A stretch of DNA of 64,000 nt, taken from the NCBI GenBank assembly GCA_013215055.1, contig JABSRQ010000015.1, positions 1-64,000 on the forward strand. Reading direction: 5' to 3'. Made by a program: the position numbers and the translations under genes. Shown piece after piece: positions 57,164 through 64,000 of this stretch (position 1 is its first letter; each line of letters begins with the position of its first letter). The notes under the pieces are model-generated. The model was not told the DNA's origin. It searched no databases and worked only from the letters and a program-made list of their open reading frames with translations. Origin of the DNA: Pseudomonadales bacterium (GTDB lineage Bacteria; Pseudomonadota; Gammaproteobacteria; Pseudomonadales; DT-91).

Positions 57164-57970
57164 TTGAAGGAGTATCGTTCAATAGATGAATATAAGCTTG
57201 CTGTCGATTCACTGCACAGCGTATGTGGACTTATTCTATTTTCTTTTGCCTCTCATGAGTGCAGCGAAAAGGATATTATCCTAAGAAACTCTGTAGCTAA
57301 GGCATCAATGTCCCTAAAAGGGATTTTTTCTCTTTGGGAAATTGAAAATTATCAAGATTGCTGGGTTCTTTACCGATCATTACAAGATCGCTTTTTTCAT
57401 ATAAACCATTTAAATGAAAACAATCTATTTAAAGAATTTTCTGATTGGTCTTTTTATGAGCAAATGAAGTCCCATAATCTAATGAAAAGTGACTTAGATT
57501 TTAAAGGTACATTCGAAGACATTGCCTTAAATAATTCCTCTAAAAATAAAGACAGGTATAAGTATTTGTCAAAAAACAAGCCCTCATGGAGAAGGCCGAA
57601 AGCCAGAGATGTTGCAAAAGAAATGGATATGGGCTTTTTATATAAATTTGGATACGACTTGGCATCAGCACATGTTCACCCTATGGCCAATGATGGCCAA
57701 GAAGACTTCCATACTATTACGAAGATACCACCAATACACAAATTTCCCTCACATATCACAGTTATCAATAATTCTATTCTCATATGTACCATGATTATTC
57801 AGGAAGCAATGAATGGTAGTTCATTCAAATGGAGAAGAGTGTTGTGGGATTATATCGATCAGATAAGATCTTTTCTGGATGTTGGCTCAAATGATTATCA
57901 GCTTACATTTATAAAACTCGCAAAGTCTCACCAAGAACTGGGCTTATGTGAAGAGGCTGGCGTTATATGA
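57164..57970 (+). CDS. DUF5677-like protein
   Basis: 268 aa, helical and soluble, no signal peptide. The central pattern (AKASMSLKGIFSLWEIENYQ, then LYRSLQDRFFHINHL) is like the DUF5677 family, which has an R-x-L-x-E/D helix and a later His (here SAHVHPMANDG). Role unknown, though such genes are common in accessory regions. Starts with TTG at 57164 after a GGAGAGATAGG ribosome-binding site (57151). Ends in GGCGTTATATGA, a third attC-like end. Confidence 0.55.
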   Translation: MKEYRSIDEYKLAVDSLHSVCGLILFSFASHECSEKDIILRNSVAKASMSLKGIFSLWEIENYQDCWVLYRSLQDRFFHINHLNENNLFKEFSDWSFYEQMKSHNLMKSDLDFKGTFEDIALNNSSKNKDRYKYLSKNKPSWRRPKARDVAKEMDMGFLYKFGYDLASAHVHPMANDGQEDFHTITKIPPIHKFPSHITVINNSILICTMIIQEAMNGSSFKWRRVLWDYIDQIRSFLDVGSNDYQLTFIKLAKSHQELGLCEEAGVI

Positions 57971-57997
57971 CACCTCAATATCCGCTTTAGCCTCTTT

Positions 57998-58029
57998 GCA
58001 GGCATCCGATTAAGCTAACCAATGCCTGC
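57998..58029. repeat. Hairpin between the DUF5677-like and endonuclease I genes
   Basis: Perfect arms GCAGGCAT / ATGCCTGC with a 16-base loop, between two convergent genes. No T run is present. It may be a terminator or part of the nearby attC-like sequence. Confidence 0.45.
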
Positions 58030-58113
58030 TCATAACACCTTCCAACAAGACCAATTAATCGAGAGTTAAATATAGACTGTCAGACTAGTCTGCATACATA
58101 CCTCCATCAAAAC

Positions 58114-58836
58114 TTATTTGCACCGTGCAGCCATAACCCGATTCTTATTACCCTGTATATTTTCAATCCTCACCGCCCGATCACACTCCCACAGACTCAC
58201 CGGATACATTTTATCCCAAGCACCCATCAATTGAGCCTGTGACTTACTCATGCGGTAACGCTTGTACGTTGCATCCATATACAGGTAGGTACGCGCTATA
58301 CGCCCTCTAGCCCCAATAGGCGGCTCTGCCTTCCCGTTAGCTATCTTCATGTCGCAACTACCGAAACCGCTGTCAGCATCAACCTCGGCGACAAAGTTAT
58401 AATTGCTACGCATAGCATTGACTGCACCGATGGCAGGAAACAGGTTGTACATGTCGGATTGCATGTGCCGGTATTCAAGGTTTATCTTTCCTGCGCACTT
58501 ACGCCCCTTAAAGCGCTTTCCTTTACTACTAACACACGCCTTATGCCCTTCTCTCCATTCAGCAAATGTCCGGCCAAAGTTTTCAGCAGGTACAACGTGT
58601 TCCCACTCTACTTTCTTGGCTCGCTTTTTATGCTTCTCAGTGGTGAATCCCAATGGAGGTGTAATGTACTTTTTAGCATCAAAAGCAGCGGCACAGTATA
58701 TGGTTTCACGATGATCAACGTAGACCTCGCGCTCTAAGTACTTTTTGGCCTTACTGAAAGATTGGATTGATTCATTCCCGGCTGCGAAGCTAGAAACAGA
58801 GTACAGCAAGGCTGTAATGATCATTAAGTATTTCAA
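58114..58836 (-). CDS. endA: Secreted endonuclease I
   Basis: 240 aa, signal peptide at 1-18 (MKYLMIITALLYSVSSFAAG). The beta-beta-alpha-metal nuclease block is KKVEWEHVVPAENFGRTFAEW with the catalytic His in EHVVPA; a second conserved part is NLEYRHMQSDMYNLFPAIGAVNAMRSN, followed by the CDRAVRIENIQGNKN end. Cysteines are placed for disulfides as usual in periplasmic EndA/Vvn enzymes. It cuts DNA non-specifically in the periplasm. It is on the opposite strand to its island neighbours. Confidence 0.93.
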   Translation of the reverse strand: MKYLMIITALLYSVSSFAAGNESIQSFSKAKKYLEREVYVDHRETIYCAAAFDAKKYITPPLGFTTEKHKKRAKKVEWEHVVPAENFGRTFAEWREGHKACVSSKGKRFKGRKCAGKINLEYRHMQSDMYNLFPAIGAVNAMRSNYNFVAEVDADSGFGSCDMKIANGKAEPPIGARGRIARTYLYMDATYKRYRMSKSQAQLMGAWDKMYPVSLWECDRAVRIENIQGNKNRVMAARCK

Positions 58837-58916
58837 TTTAATGGGCCTTTACTCTCTCCATTAGGGATGAATTTCATAGCAAAATAACAGGATCTTTAAA
58901 AATCAGAGTAAGATAT

Positions 58917-59282
58917 TTAACCCACCTCATATCCATTTAAAATAAGAATACTCTTCAACTCTTCGAAATCAGTATTATTCGGCATATCAACAATAAAATC
59001 ATTTTTTGTAATATCCTCTAAAAGAAATTCAAGCCTTAAAGATCTTTGAGAGACTTTGATCGAGTTGACCTCAGTTTTTAAAAATTGTTCATATATACCA
59101 CGAGTTCGATGAGTACAACAAAACATGACCCCTTCAGAATGTAAAATTAGCCACAATATAGGAATAGTCGAATTGGGTTTAAATGAGGTTTTTATACCGG
59201 CTCTAAAAGCCCCTTCCTTTATTGATGACAAATTACTAAGTATTTTTACAGGTAACTCTGTTTGATCTTTATATATTTTCAT
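58917..59282 (-). CDS. Small unknown protein divergent from the controller gene
   Basis: 121 aa, soluble. The pattern of short strands (ILWLILHSEGVMFCCTHRTR, SIKVSQRSLRLEFLLED, then a helix near FEELKSILILNGYE) could be a PH-like domain, but I am not sure. It starts at ATG 59282, divergent from the C-protein gene, so its promoter overlaps the C-box palindrome at 59351. It could thus be under the same control as the restriction genes. Confidence 0.6.
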   Translation of the reverse strand: MKIYKDQTELPVKILSNLSSIKEGAFRAGIKTSFKPNSTIPILWLILHSEGVMFCCTHRTRGIYEQFLKTEVNSIKVSQRSLRLEFLLEDITKNDFIVDMPNNTDFEELKSILILNGYEVG

Positions 59283-59350
59283 ACAAGAGACTTCTTTCTG
59301 CTACTTTCTCGGTTATTTAAGCATCTCTTATATCAAAAAAATATTTACAT

Positions 59351-59383
59351 TGCTACTTATAGTCTGTAGACCTATAAGTAGCA
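59351..59383. promoter_or_regulatory. C-box: operator of the restriction controller protein
   Basis: A perfect 12-base inverted repeat (TGCTACTTATAG / CTATAAGTAGCA) flanks TCTGTAGAC. The inner ACTTATAGTC-TGTA-GAC matches the C-box type (GACTTATAGTCCGTG in other systems). It lies 18 bases upstream of the C-protein ATG. Controller proteins bind such sites to time endonuclease expression. Confidence 0.8.
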
Positions 59384-59401
59384 TTATCAATAAGATTAAA
59401 T

Positions 59402-59635
59402 ATGTCCAATAGAAACAAAACCTTAGACTCGCCCCTAATCGAGAATACAGCAAGAAACATTAAGCAGATCCGTTTAAAGCTAGGTCTATCGCAGGAAGAT
59501 TTAGCAGCCCTATCGGGTCTTCACAGAACATACATTGGATCAGTTGAACGTGGAGAAAGGAATATTACTCTTACTACACTAGAAAAATTGTCAGAAACAC
59601 TTGGCGTTGCGCCTGAAAAACTACTTGAGAAGTAA
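59402..59635 (+). CDS. Controller (C) protein of a restriction-modification system, XRE family
   Basis: 77 aa with a helix-turn-helix covering residues 15-72 (NIKQIRLKLGLSQEDLAALS, then GLHRTYIGSVERGERNITLTTLEKLSETL). The pattern is typical of C proteins such as C.AhdI and C.PvuII. A C-box lies upstream, so it is expected to activate and then repress itself and the endonuclease gene. The stop and the endonuclease ATG overlap (TAATG), as in other C-R operons. Confidence 0.92.
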   Translation: MSNRNKTLDSPLIENTARNIKQIRLKLGLSQEDLAALSGLHRTYIGSVERGERNITLTTLEKLSETLGVAPEKLLEK

Positions 59636-60366
59636 TGATGAGTCATGATGAGAAAGGAATTCCAAAGGATATATTAGAACTCTGCAAGAAGGTAACCGCT
59701 AAGAGAGCTAGAACCGTAATTGACCACCTTTTAGTGCATGAGTACATTACAACGGAGGAGCTCAAAAACACATACGGTTACGATCATCCTCCGAGAGCTA
59801 TCAGAGATGTAAGAGAGCAAGGAATCCCTCTTGAGACGTTTAAAGTTATCAGCACAACAACAGGAAGGAAGATTGGCGCCTACAGATTTGATAAGAATAA
59901 TAAAGTAAAGAATGGGAGAATCGGTGGACGTTCTGCTTTCCCAAAATCGTTCAAAGACGCTTTGATTGAAAGGTATGACTCAAGAATCACCACAACTAAC
60001 GAAAAAATAGAACCTCGATATCTTCAAATAGATCATCGAATTCCATACGAAGTAGCAGGAAATGAAGCTGAGCTATCAAACTTAGATGAATTTATGCTAC
60101 TAGATGCTTCTGCTCAAAGAGCAAAAAGTTGGTCGTGCGAAAGTTGTGAAAATTTTAAGCACCTCCATAGTACAGATACCTGTAGACGATGCTTCTGGGC
60201 ATTTCCTGAAAAATATGATCATGTTGCAATGAAGGAAGAAAGGACGTTATCGATTACTTGGAGCCAAGACGAAATCAATGCGTATAACCAATTGTGCAAC
60301 AAAGCTAACAATTTGAAAACTACGCCTCAAGCACTAATAAAACAGTTATTTAAAGACGAAAGCTAG
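59635..60366 (+). CDS. Type II-like restriction endonuclease, HNH family
   Basis: 243 aa. A helical N-terminal part with a predicted HTH (about residues 20-65) is followed by the HNH block: YLQIDHRIPYEVAGNE (D133, H134) and a zinc-binding set C168-x2-C171 and C183-x2-C186. H134 and the following residues should form the cutting site. Cysteines C168 to C186 sit where HNH enzymes carry a structural zinc. It is translationally coupled to the C protein and convergent with the methyltransferase genes. The cut sequence cannot be told. Two ATGs are in the first codons. Confidence 0.85.
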   Translation: MMSHDEKGIPKDILELCKKVTAKRARTVIDHLLVHEYITTEELKNTYGYDHPPRAIRDVREQGIPLETFKVISTTTGRKIGAYRFDKNNKVKNGRIGGRSAFPKSFKDALIERYDSRITTTNEKIEPRYLQIDHRIPYEVAGNEAELSNLDEFMLLDASAQRAKSWSCESCENFKHLHSTDTCRRCFWAFPEKYDHVAMKEERTLSITWSQDEINAYNQLCNKANNLKTTPQALIKQLFKDES

Positions 60367-60428
60367 CAAATAACCCCCTCTTTTTAACGGTAATATTAGA
60401 GTGGATAAGGAAATGTTTCTTCTAGCTA

Positions 60429-61322
60429 TTACGAAAAAATTGCCAGCTGCTCATTTCGCTTAATACCCAATTTATTTTTTTCAACAAGAGCAGGAGATAG
60501 GTAGAGAGACTCTATAGTTATATCATCTCTACCTAATAAAATAGCTTGAGCTGATCGACCAGCATCCAACCCTACTTTCTGCAAATTAAGAAAATCCGGT
60601 AACTCTTTCCCATAAGACTTATCACCGCACGTCCCATCAAATGAGAGCAGGAATGGAACCCCTCTTTTATTCAGATCTGCCATCCCTTCAATCAACAGTT
60701 CTAAATCTAATAAGTACGCATACCTAGAATCTTTTTTATTACTCGTGCCCTGCCAAGGAGGATCCATATAAACAATATCTTCAGCTGCTGCCGAAGATAA
60801 TATTTCCATGAAGTCACCAGCAATCATTTCTGATTTACCCTTTAACATAGAAGATATCATTAATGACTCCTTTTCAACTTTCTTAGGATTCATTCCCAAC
60901 CTTCTATTGTCAGCTGATTGATTAAAGTCTCCATTCCCATTGAATCTAATTGCATTTTTTACGCATCTAGCAACTAAATACAGAAACTGCACTGGATCTT
61001 TATCTTTATTAAACTCATCTCTTATTTTGAGAAAGTAAGCCTTAGGATCATCTAATTGTGCGTGCCATATTGAAGAATATTGTGTAGCCACATATTCGGG
61101 CTGATTGACTATAAGCTTCCACAACTCCACAAGAGGAGAAAACTTATCCCCTATTACGTAGCCGACTCCCATTTTGTTAGCTGCTGACGCTAGAGTTATA
61201 GCTGCTGAGCCAGCAAAGGGTTCATACAAGCGGCCTGTAACATCATATTCAATATTTGTAAGTATTTTTTCAGCTAACTTACGCTTACTACCCTGATATG
61301 GAATAACATGCGGTATTCTCAT
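60429..61322 (-). CDS. D12-class (Dam-like) adenine-N6 DNA methyltransferase
   Basis: 297 aa. Motif X is PYQGSKRKLAEKIL (about 8-21), motif I is YEPFAGSAAITLA (AdoMet site) and the catalytic motif IV is MDPPW (187-190); this order defines the D12/alpha class that makes N6-methyladenine. A specificity part lies between them (about residues 60-180). It is the protecting enzyme of the HNH endonuclease. It overlaps the small HARE-HTH gene upstream by four bases (ATGA). Recognition sequence unknown. Confidence 0.93.
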   Translation of the reverse strand: MRIPHVIPYQGSKRKLAEKILTNIEYDVTGRLYEPFAGSAAITLASAANKMGVGYVIGDKFSPLVELWKLIVNQPEYVATQYSSIWHAQLDDPKAYFLKIRDEFNKDKDPVQFLYLVARCVKNAIRFNGNGDFNQSADNRRLGMNPKKVEKESLMISSMLKGKSEMIAGDFMEILSSAAAEDIVYMDPPWQGTSNKKDSRYAYLLDLELLIEGMADLNKRGVPFLLSFDGTCGDKSYGKELPDFLNLQKVGLDAGRSAQAILLGRDDITIESLYLSPALVEKNKLGIKRNEQLAIFS

Positions 61323-61612
61323 TTTTCTAAATCTCTTTCCAAAAACAATTCGTCAATAAAAACACTGTAATATATTGCTCCTCCCCTCTTTGAGGCCTGA
61401 AACAATAGGGCCTCACCTTTTTCGATTCGCCTCTTTTCTCTCCTATAAATGATTGAATAAAGCGATTTATTAGGTGTTTTTCCAGTGAGGGAGTTAGGAG
61501 AACGATTTATTATATTCTCAACTATTTCATTAATAGTTAATGGCTCTTTTTCTTCCAATAGAACATCAATCATTAACTGTTCTAAAGAGCTAACATTTCT
61601 ATTCCAAGACAT
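61319..61612 (-). CDS. Stand-alone HARE-HTH protein coupled to the methyltransferase
   Basis: 97 aa, all of it one winged-helix domain: SSLEQLMIDVLLEEKEPLTI, then NEIVENIINRSPNSLTGKTP and SLYSIIYRREKR. This is the HARE-HTH pattern (HB1/ASXL/restriction endonuclease HTH) usually found as a domain within restriction enzymes or chromatin proteins. It is translationally coupled to the methyltransferase. It could help specificity of the methyltransferase or the endonuclease, or regulate the M operon. Confidence 0.8.
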   Translation of the reverse strand: MSWNRNVSSLEQLMIDVLLEEKEPLTINEIVENIINRSPNSLTGKTPNKSLYSIIYRREKRRIEKGEALLFQASKRGGAIYYSVFIDELFLERDLEK

Positions 61613-61636
61613 AAGCTTCCAATTTTTTCACATCGT

Positions 61637-61655
61637 AGCATGCCAAAGCATGCCA
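61637..61655. promoter_or_regulatory. Direct repeats upstream of the HARE-HTH gene
   Basis: AGCATGCCA occurs twice with a period of 10 bases, each with a GCATGC palindrome. One helical turn apart, 25 bases before the gene start, suits a repressor or activator site. Confidence 0.4.
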
Positions 61656-61679
61656 CGCCAGAAAAACAACTGTCCATTC

Positions 61680-61695
61680 ATACAGCAGTCTGTAT
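61680..61695. promoter_or_regulatory. Second C-box-like palindrome near the methyltransferase promoter
   Basis: ATACAG-CAGT-CTGTAT is a perfect inverted repeat whose AGTCTGTA is shared exactly with the C-box at 59351. It may let the controller act on the methyltransferase operon. Confidence 0.4.
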
Positions 61696-62000
61696 TTTAA
61701 ATCTGCAAAGACATCTAATCAAGTAACTTTATATTTATCAAATTGTTATTTTTTGACAAACCACCCACAAAATTGAATTATCGCAATTTTTTTCAGATAA
61801 TTCAGAATTACCTAAGCATAACGGGACTCAACAAACTGAGTTCACACTTCGTATAGGCTCAATAATTAAAGAAGTAAAATTTATCCTGTAATAAATTTAT
61901 CGTTCGCCCAGTCCATTAGAACAGGGTAATAGGCCGCTGCCAATTAAACATTCTTAACCTATACTAAAGCTTGTAATATTAGATACTTAGAAGTTCAAAT
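61696..62000. other. A+T-rich intergenic region
   Basis: About 305 bases without any gene. I see no clear hairpin or repeat apart from the C-box-like site before it. It probably holds the promoter of the TM0106-like gene. Confidence 0.5.
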
Positions 62001-64000
62001 ATGTATAAAAAAAATTACTCACTGATCTTCTCCCCCTCTGACCTTACTCAATTTGTTGAAAGCCCATTTGCATCATGGATGGATCACTTTTCTAAAGCCC
62101 ATCCTGAAAAAGCCCCTGAAGCTGATGAAGCCGATAGCATGATGACCCTGTTGCAGGAAAAAGGGGAGGTGCATGAACATCAAGTACTTGAAGGATTGAG
62201 AGCCCAAGGGCTGAGCGTGGTGGATCTATCTACTGCTGAAGATAAAGCTCAAGCCACGGTTGATGCGATGCATTCCGGTGCAGAGGTTATATTTCAAGCT
62301 TGCTTAGAAAAGGCTCCATTCAGGGGATTCTCTGATTTTCTTGTGAAAGTCGCTGGTGACAGTGATCTTGGCAATTATCATTATGAAGTGTGGGATACCA
62401 AGCTTTCTAAGGAAGTTAAACCTTATTTTGTAATTCAACTGTGCTGCTATGAAGACATGGTTGCTCAGATTCAAGGCAGGCGCTCAGAAGAAATGGTCGT
62501 CGTTCTGGGCAATGACATCCATGAACGCTTGAGAACAGACGATTATTACTTCTACTACGAATCCGTAAAGCATGCATTTTTAGCCATGCATGATGGCTTT
62601 GATCCAGACAATCACCCCCACCCTGCTAATTCTACAAGCTGGGGCAACTGGGGATCTTATGTAAAACAACTGCTGATTGAGCAGGATCACCTTTCACAAG
62701 TAGCCAAAATTACTCGCAATCAAATAAAGAAATTTGAAGATGCAGGAATCTCTACAGCTCATCAATTAGCTGAAATCACCGCGCCAAATATATCGGGCAT
62801 TCAACCCGCTGTATTAGAGCGTTTAAAAGCTCAGGCTGCGATTCAAATAGCAAGTGCAGGCAAAGAGGTGCCAGAGTTTATAATTCTCCCTCATGAGGCT
62901 GGGAAGCGGCAAGGGCTGGCGTTAATGCCGCCACATTCAGATCTGGATGTATTCTTCGACATTGAAGGTTGCCCTTTGATTGATGGTGGACTGGAGTACC
63001 TCTGGGGCAATACTTACTTTGATGGCAATGGAGATAAGCAGTTCATAGACTTTTGGGCGCATGATGCTGAACAGGAGAAACTGTGCTTCCAAGATTTTAT
63101 TCGGTGGATTTACGCTCGATGGATAAAAGACCCCAGCATGCATATTTATCATTATGCTAATTATGAGATAGCGGCTTGTCGTAAATTAATGAGCCGCTAT
63201 GGCGTATGCGAATATGAAGTCGACCAGCTTCTGCGCAATGAAGTCTTTGTTGATCTCTACAAGGTGGTAAAAGGCAGTATTCTTCTTGGCGAACCCAATT
63301 ACTCCATCAAAAGTGTTGAACACATCTACCGCTCTAAACGTGAAACTGAAGTGGGCAATGGTGGTGATTCTGTCGTTGTTTATGAACGTTGGCGTGAAAA
63401 CCCTGATGGGCTAACGTGGGACACATCTAAAATTTTGAATGATATTCGTGATTACAATATTGACGACTGTGATAGCACCCAAGAACTTGTGGATTGGCTA
63501 AGGGAACGCCAGCAGGAGCAAGGTATAACCTATCAGGGTAAAACAGAAGTTTTTGAGCCAGAGTTAAGTGAAGAAGTAACTGATCGCACCAAACTGAGAG
63601 ATCGCCTTCTGGATAAATCCGCCACTTTTTTAGCTGTAAAAACGGATGACAACAAAGAAGAAATGTTAAGAAAGTCTGCTCTACATGAAAATCTTGCATG
63701 GATGCTGGAGTTTCATCGCCGTGAAGCCAAACCTGTGTTTTGGCGTTTATTTGATCGCCTTGGATTGAGCCATACCGAACTGATTGATGATCTGGATTGT
63801 TTAGCTAATTGTGAAAGAACTGAAACAGAAGCGTATAAGCTGACTGCAAGAAAGAAAAAACAATGCTTCGAATACAGCTTTGATCCTAGTCAGGAGTTTA
63901 AGCTTGCTAATGCCTCAAATTTTTATTTACTGGGCGAAGAGGATGAAAATGGTAACAGGCCAAAGGTAACGCTTGTTAAAAATGATTCTGACTTTATTAA
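62001..64000 (+). CDS. TM0106-family RecB-like/RNase H-like nuclease, 3' end beyond window
   Basis: 666 residues visible, open to the window end. The RecB-like PD-(D/E)XK core is seen in VWDTKLSKEVKPYFVIQLCCYEDMV (D132, K134, the Q-L-x2-Y motif). A helix-hairpin-helix region follows (KKFEDAGISTAHQLAEI), then an RNase H-like exonuclease domain with DVFFDIEGCP (D320, E322) and IYHYANYEIAACRKL. This order is that of TM0106 proteins, which normally carry a superfamily I helicase next; it should lie past the window. Start ATG 62001. Likely part of a defence or repair function. Confidence 0.87.
   Translation, partial: MYKKNYSLIFSPSDLTQFVESPFASWMDHFSKAHPEKAPEADEADSMMTLLQEKGEVHEHQVLEGLRAQGLSVVDLSTAEDKAQATVDAMHSGAEVIFQACLEKAPFRGFSDFLVKVAGDSDLGNYHYEVWDTKLSKEVKPYFVIQLCCYEDMVAQIQGRRSEEMVVVLGNDIHERLRTDDYYFYYESVKHAFLAMHDGFDPDNHPHPANSTSWGNWGSYVKQLLIEQDHLSQVAKITRNQIKKFEDAGISTAHQLAEITAPNISGIQPAVLERLKAQAAIQIASAGKEVPEFIILPHEAGKRQGLALMPPHSDLDVFFDIEGCPLIDGGLEYLWGNTYFDGNGDKQFIDFWAHDAEQEKLCFQDFIRWIYARWIKDPSMHIYHYANYEIAACRKLMSRYGVCEYEVDQLLRNEVFVDLYKVVKGSILLGEPNYSIKSVEHIYRSKRETEVGNGGDSVVVYERWRENPDGLTWDTSKILNDIRDYNIDDCDSTQELVDWLRERQQEQGITYQGKTEVFEPELSEEVTDRTKLRDRLLDKSATFLAVKTDDNKEEMLRKSALHENLAWMLEFHRREAKPVFWRLFDRLGLSHTELIDDLDCLANCERTETEAYKLTARKKKQCFEYSFDPSQEFKLANASNFYLLGEEDENGNRPKVTLVKNDSDFI

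Noticed and set aside
58069-58092. Third C-box candidate (CAGACTAGTCTG palindrome near the endA 3' end)
   Set aside because: The palindrome is perfect but lacks the AGTCTGTA octamer and sits between gene ends, not in a promoter.
1-64000. CRISPR array
   Set aside because: No set of regularly spaced repeats of 24-40 bases was seen anywhere in the window.
1-64000. Insertion sequences or integrase genes
   Set aside because: No transposase or tyrosine/serine integrase motif was found in any open frame; mobile character of the island is inferred only from content and broken genes.

Overview
The window looks like a chromosomal segment of a marine-type gammaproteobacterium, probably near the Cellvibrionales/Spongiibacteraceae or Pseudomonas-related lineages. 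This rests on gene content: glnE next to ilvE, Pit with argE and argA, a complete cbb3 oxidase cluster with its assembly genes, a fabA-fabB pair, and steroid-type enzymes (a KstD-like flavoprotein and a KshA-like Rieske oxygenase). The species cannot be fixed from the sequence alone.

Positions 1-47300 are core chromosome with moderate G+C. In order: the 3' part of recQ; a KstD-like flavoprotein; a secreted coiled-coil protein; a TerB-like pair; an LpxL-type acyltransferase; a decayed second copy of the glnE 3' end; ilvE; full glnE and a PilB/GspE ATPase on the minus strand; Pit, argE, argA and ilvD; a small two-component pair; a lipoprotein; a Cys-rich unknown; and a Rieske oxygenase divergent from ccoNOQP-ccoGHIS-safE. 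Then come a hemerythrin-like gene, a frameshifted truncated haemoglobin, a DUF4105 protein, a patatin-type outer-membrane protein, tRNA-Arg(CCT), pgi, sugar-nucleotide genes (phosphomannomutase/phosphoglucomutase, galU), fabAB, moaB and an RmlD-like protein.

From about 47300 to the window end the DNA becomes A+T-richer, gene density falls, strands alternate and broken genes appear. This has the character of a defence/accessory island. It holds (a) a Lon-like AAA+ ATPase followed by an 813-aa DUF4238 protein with a SEC-C zinc motif; (b) the stub of a PLD/helicase-type gene; (c) a HelD-like superfamily I helicase with a nuclease-like insert and C-terminal zinc fingers, followed by a PIN-like protein and a DUF5677-like protein, with attC-like cassette-end sequences at their borders; (d) a secreted endonuclease I; (e) a restriction-modification system made of a controller protein with a 33-bp palindromic C-box, an HNH endonuclease, a D12-class adenine methyltransferase and a stand-alone HARE-HTH protein; and (f) the first two thirds of a TM0106-type RecB/RNase H-like nuclease cut by the window end.

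The genes fall into clear working units. The cco cluster builds a microaerobic terminal oxidase, with an FNR/ANR-type box upstream of ccoN. argE/argA, ilvE and ilvD serve amino-acid synthesis. galU and the phosphomannomutase/phosphoglucomutase supply nucleotide sugars. fabA/fabB make unsaturated fatty acids. The right-hand island is the part most likely to contain undescribed biology. Its candidate new modules are the Lon-like ATPase plus DUF4238/SEC-C pair, the helicase plus PIN-like plus DUF5677 set, and the HARE-HTH-coupled restriction system.
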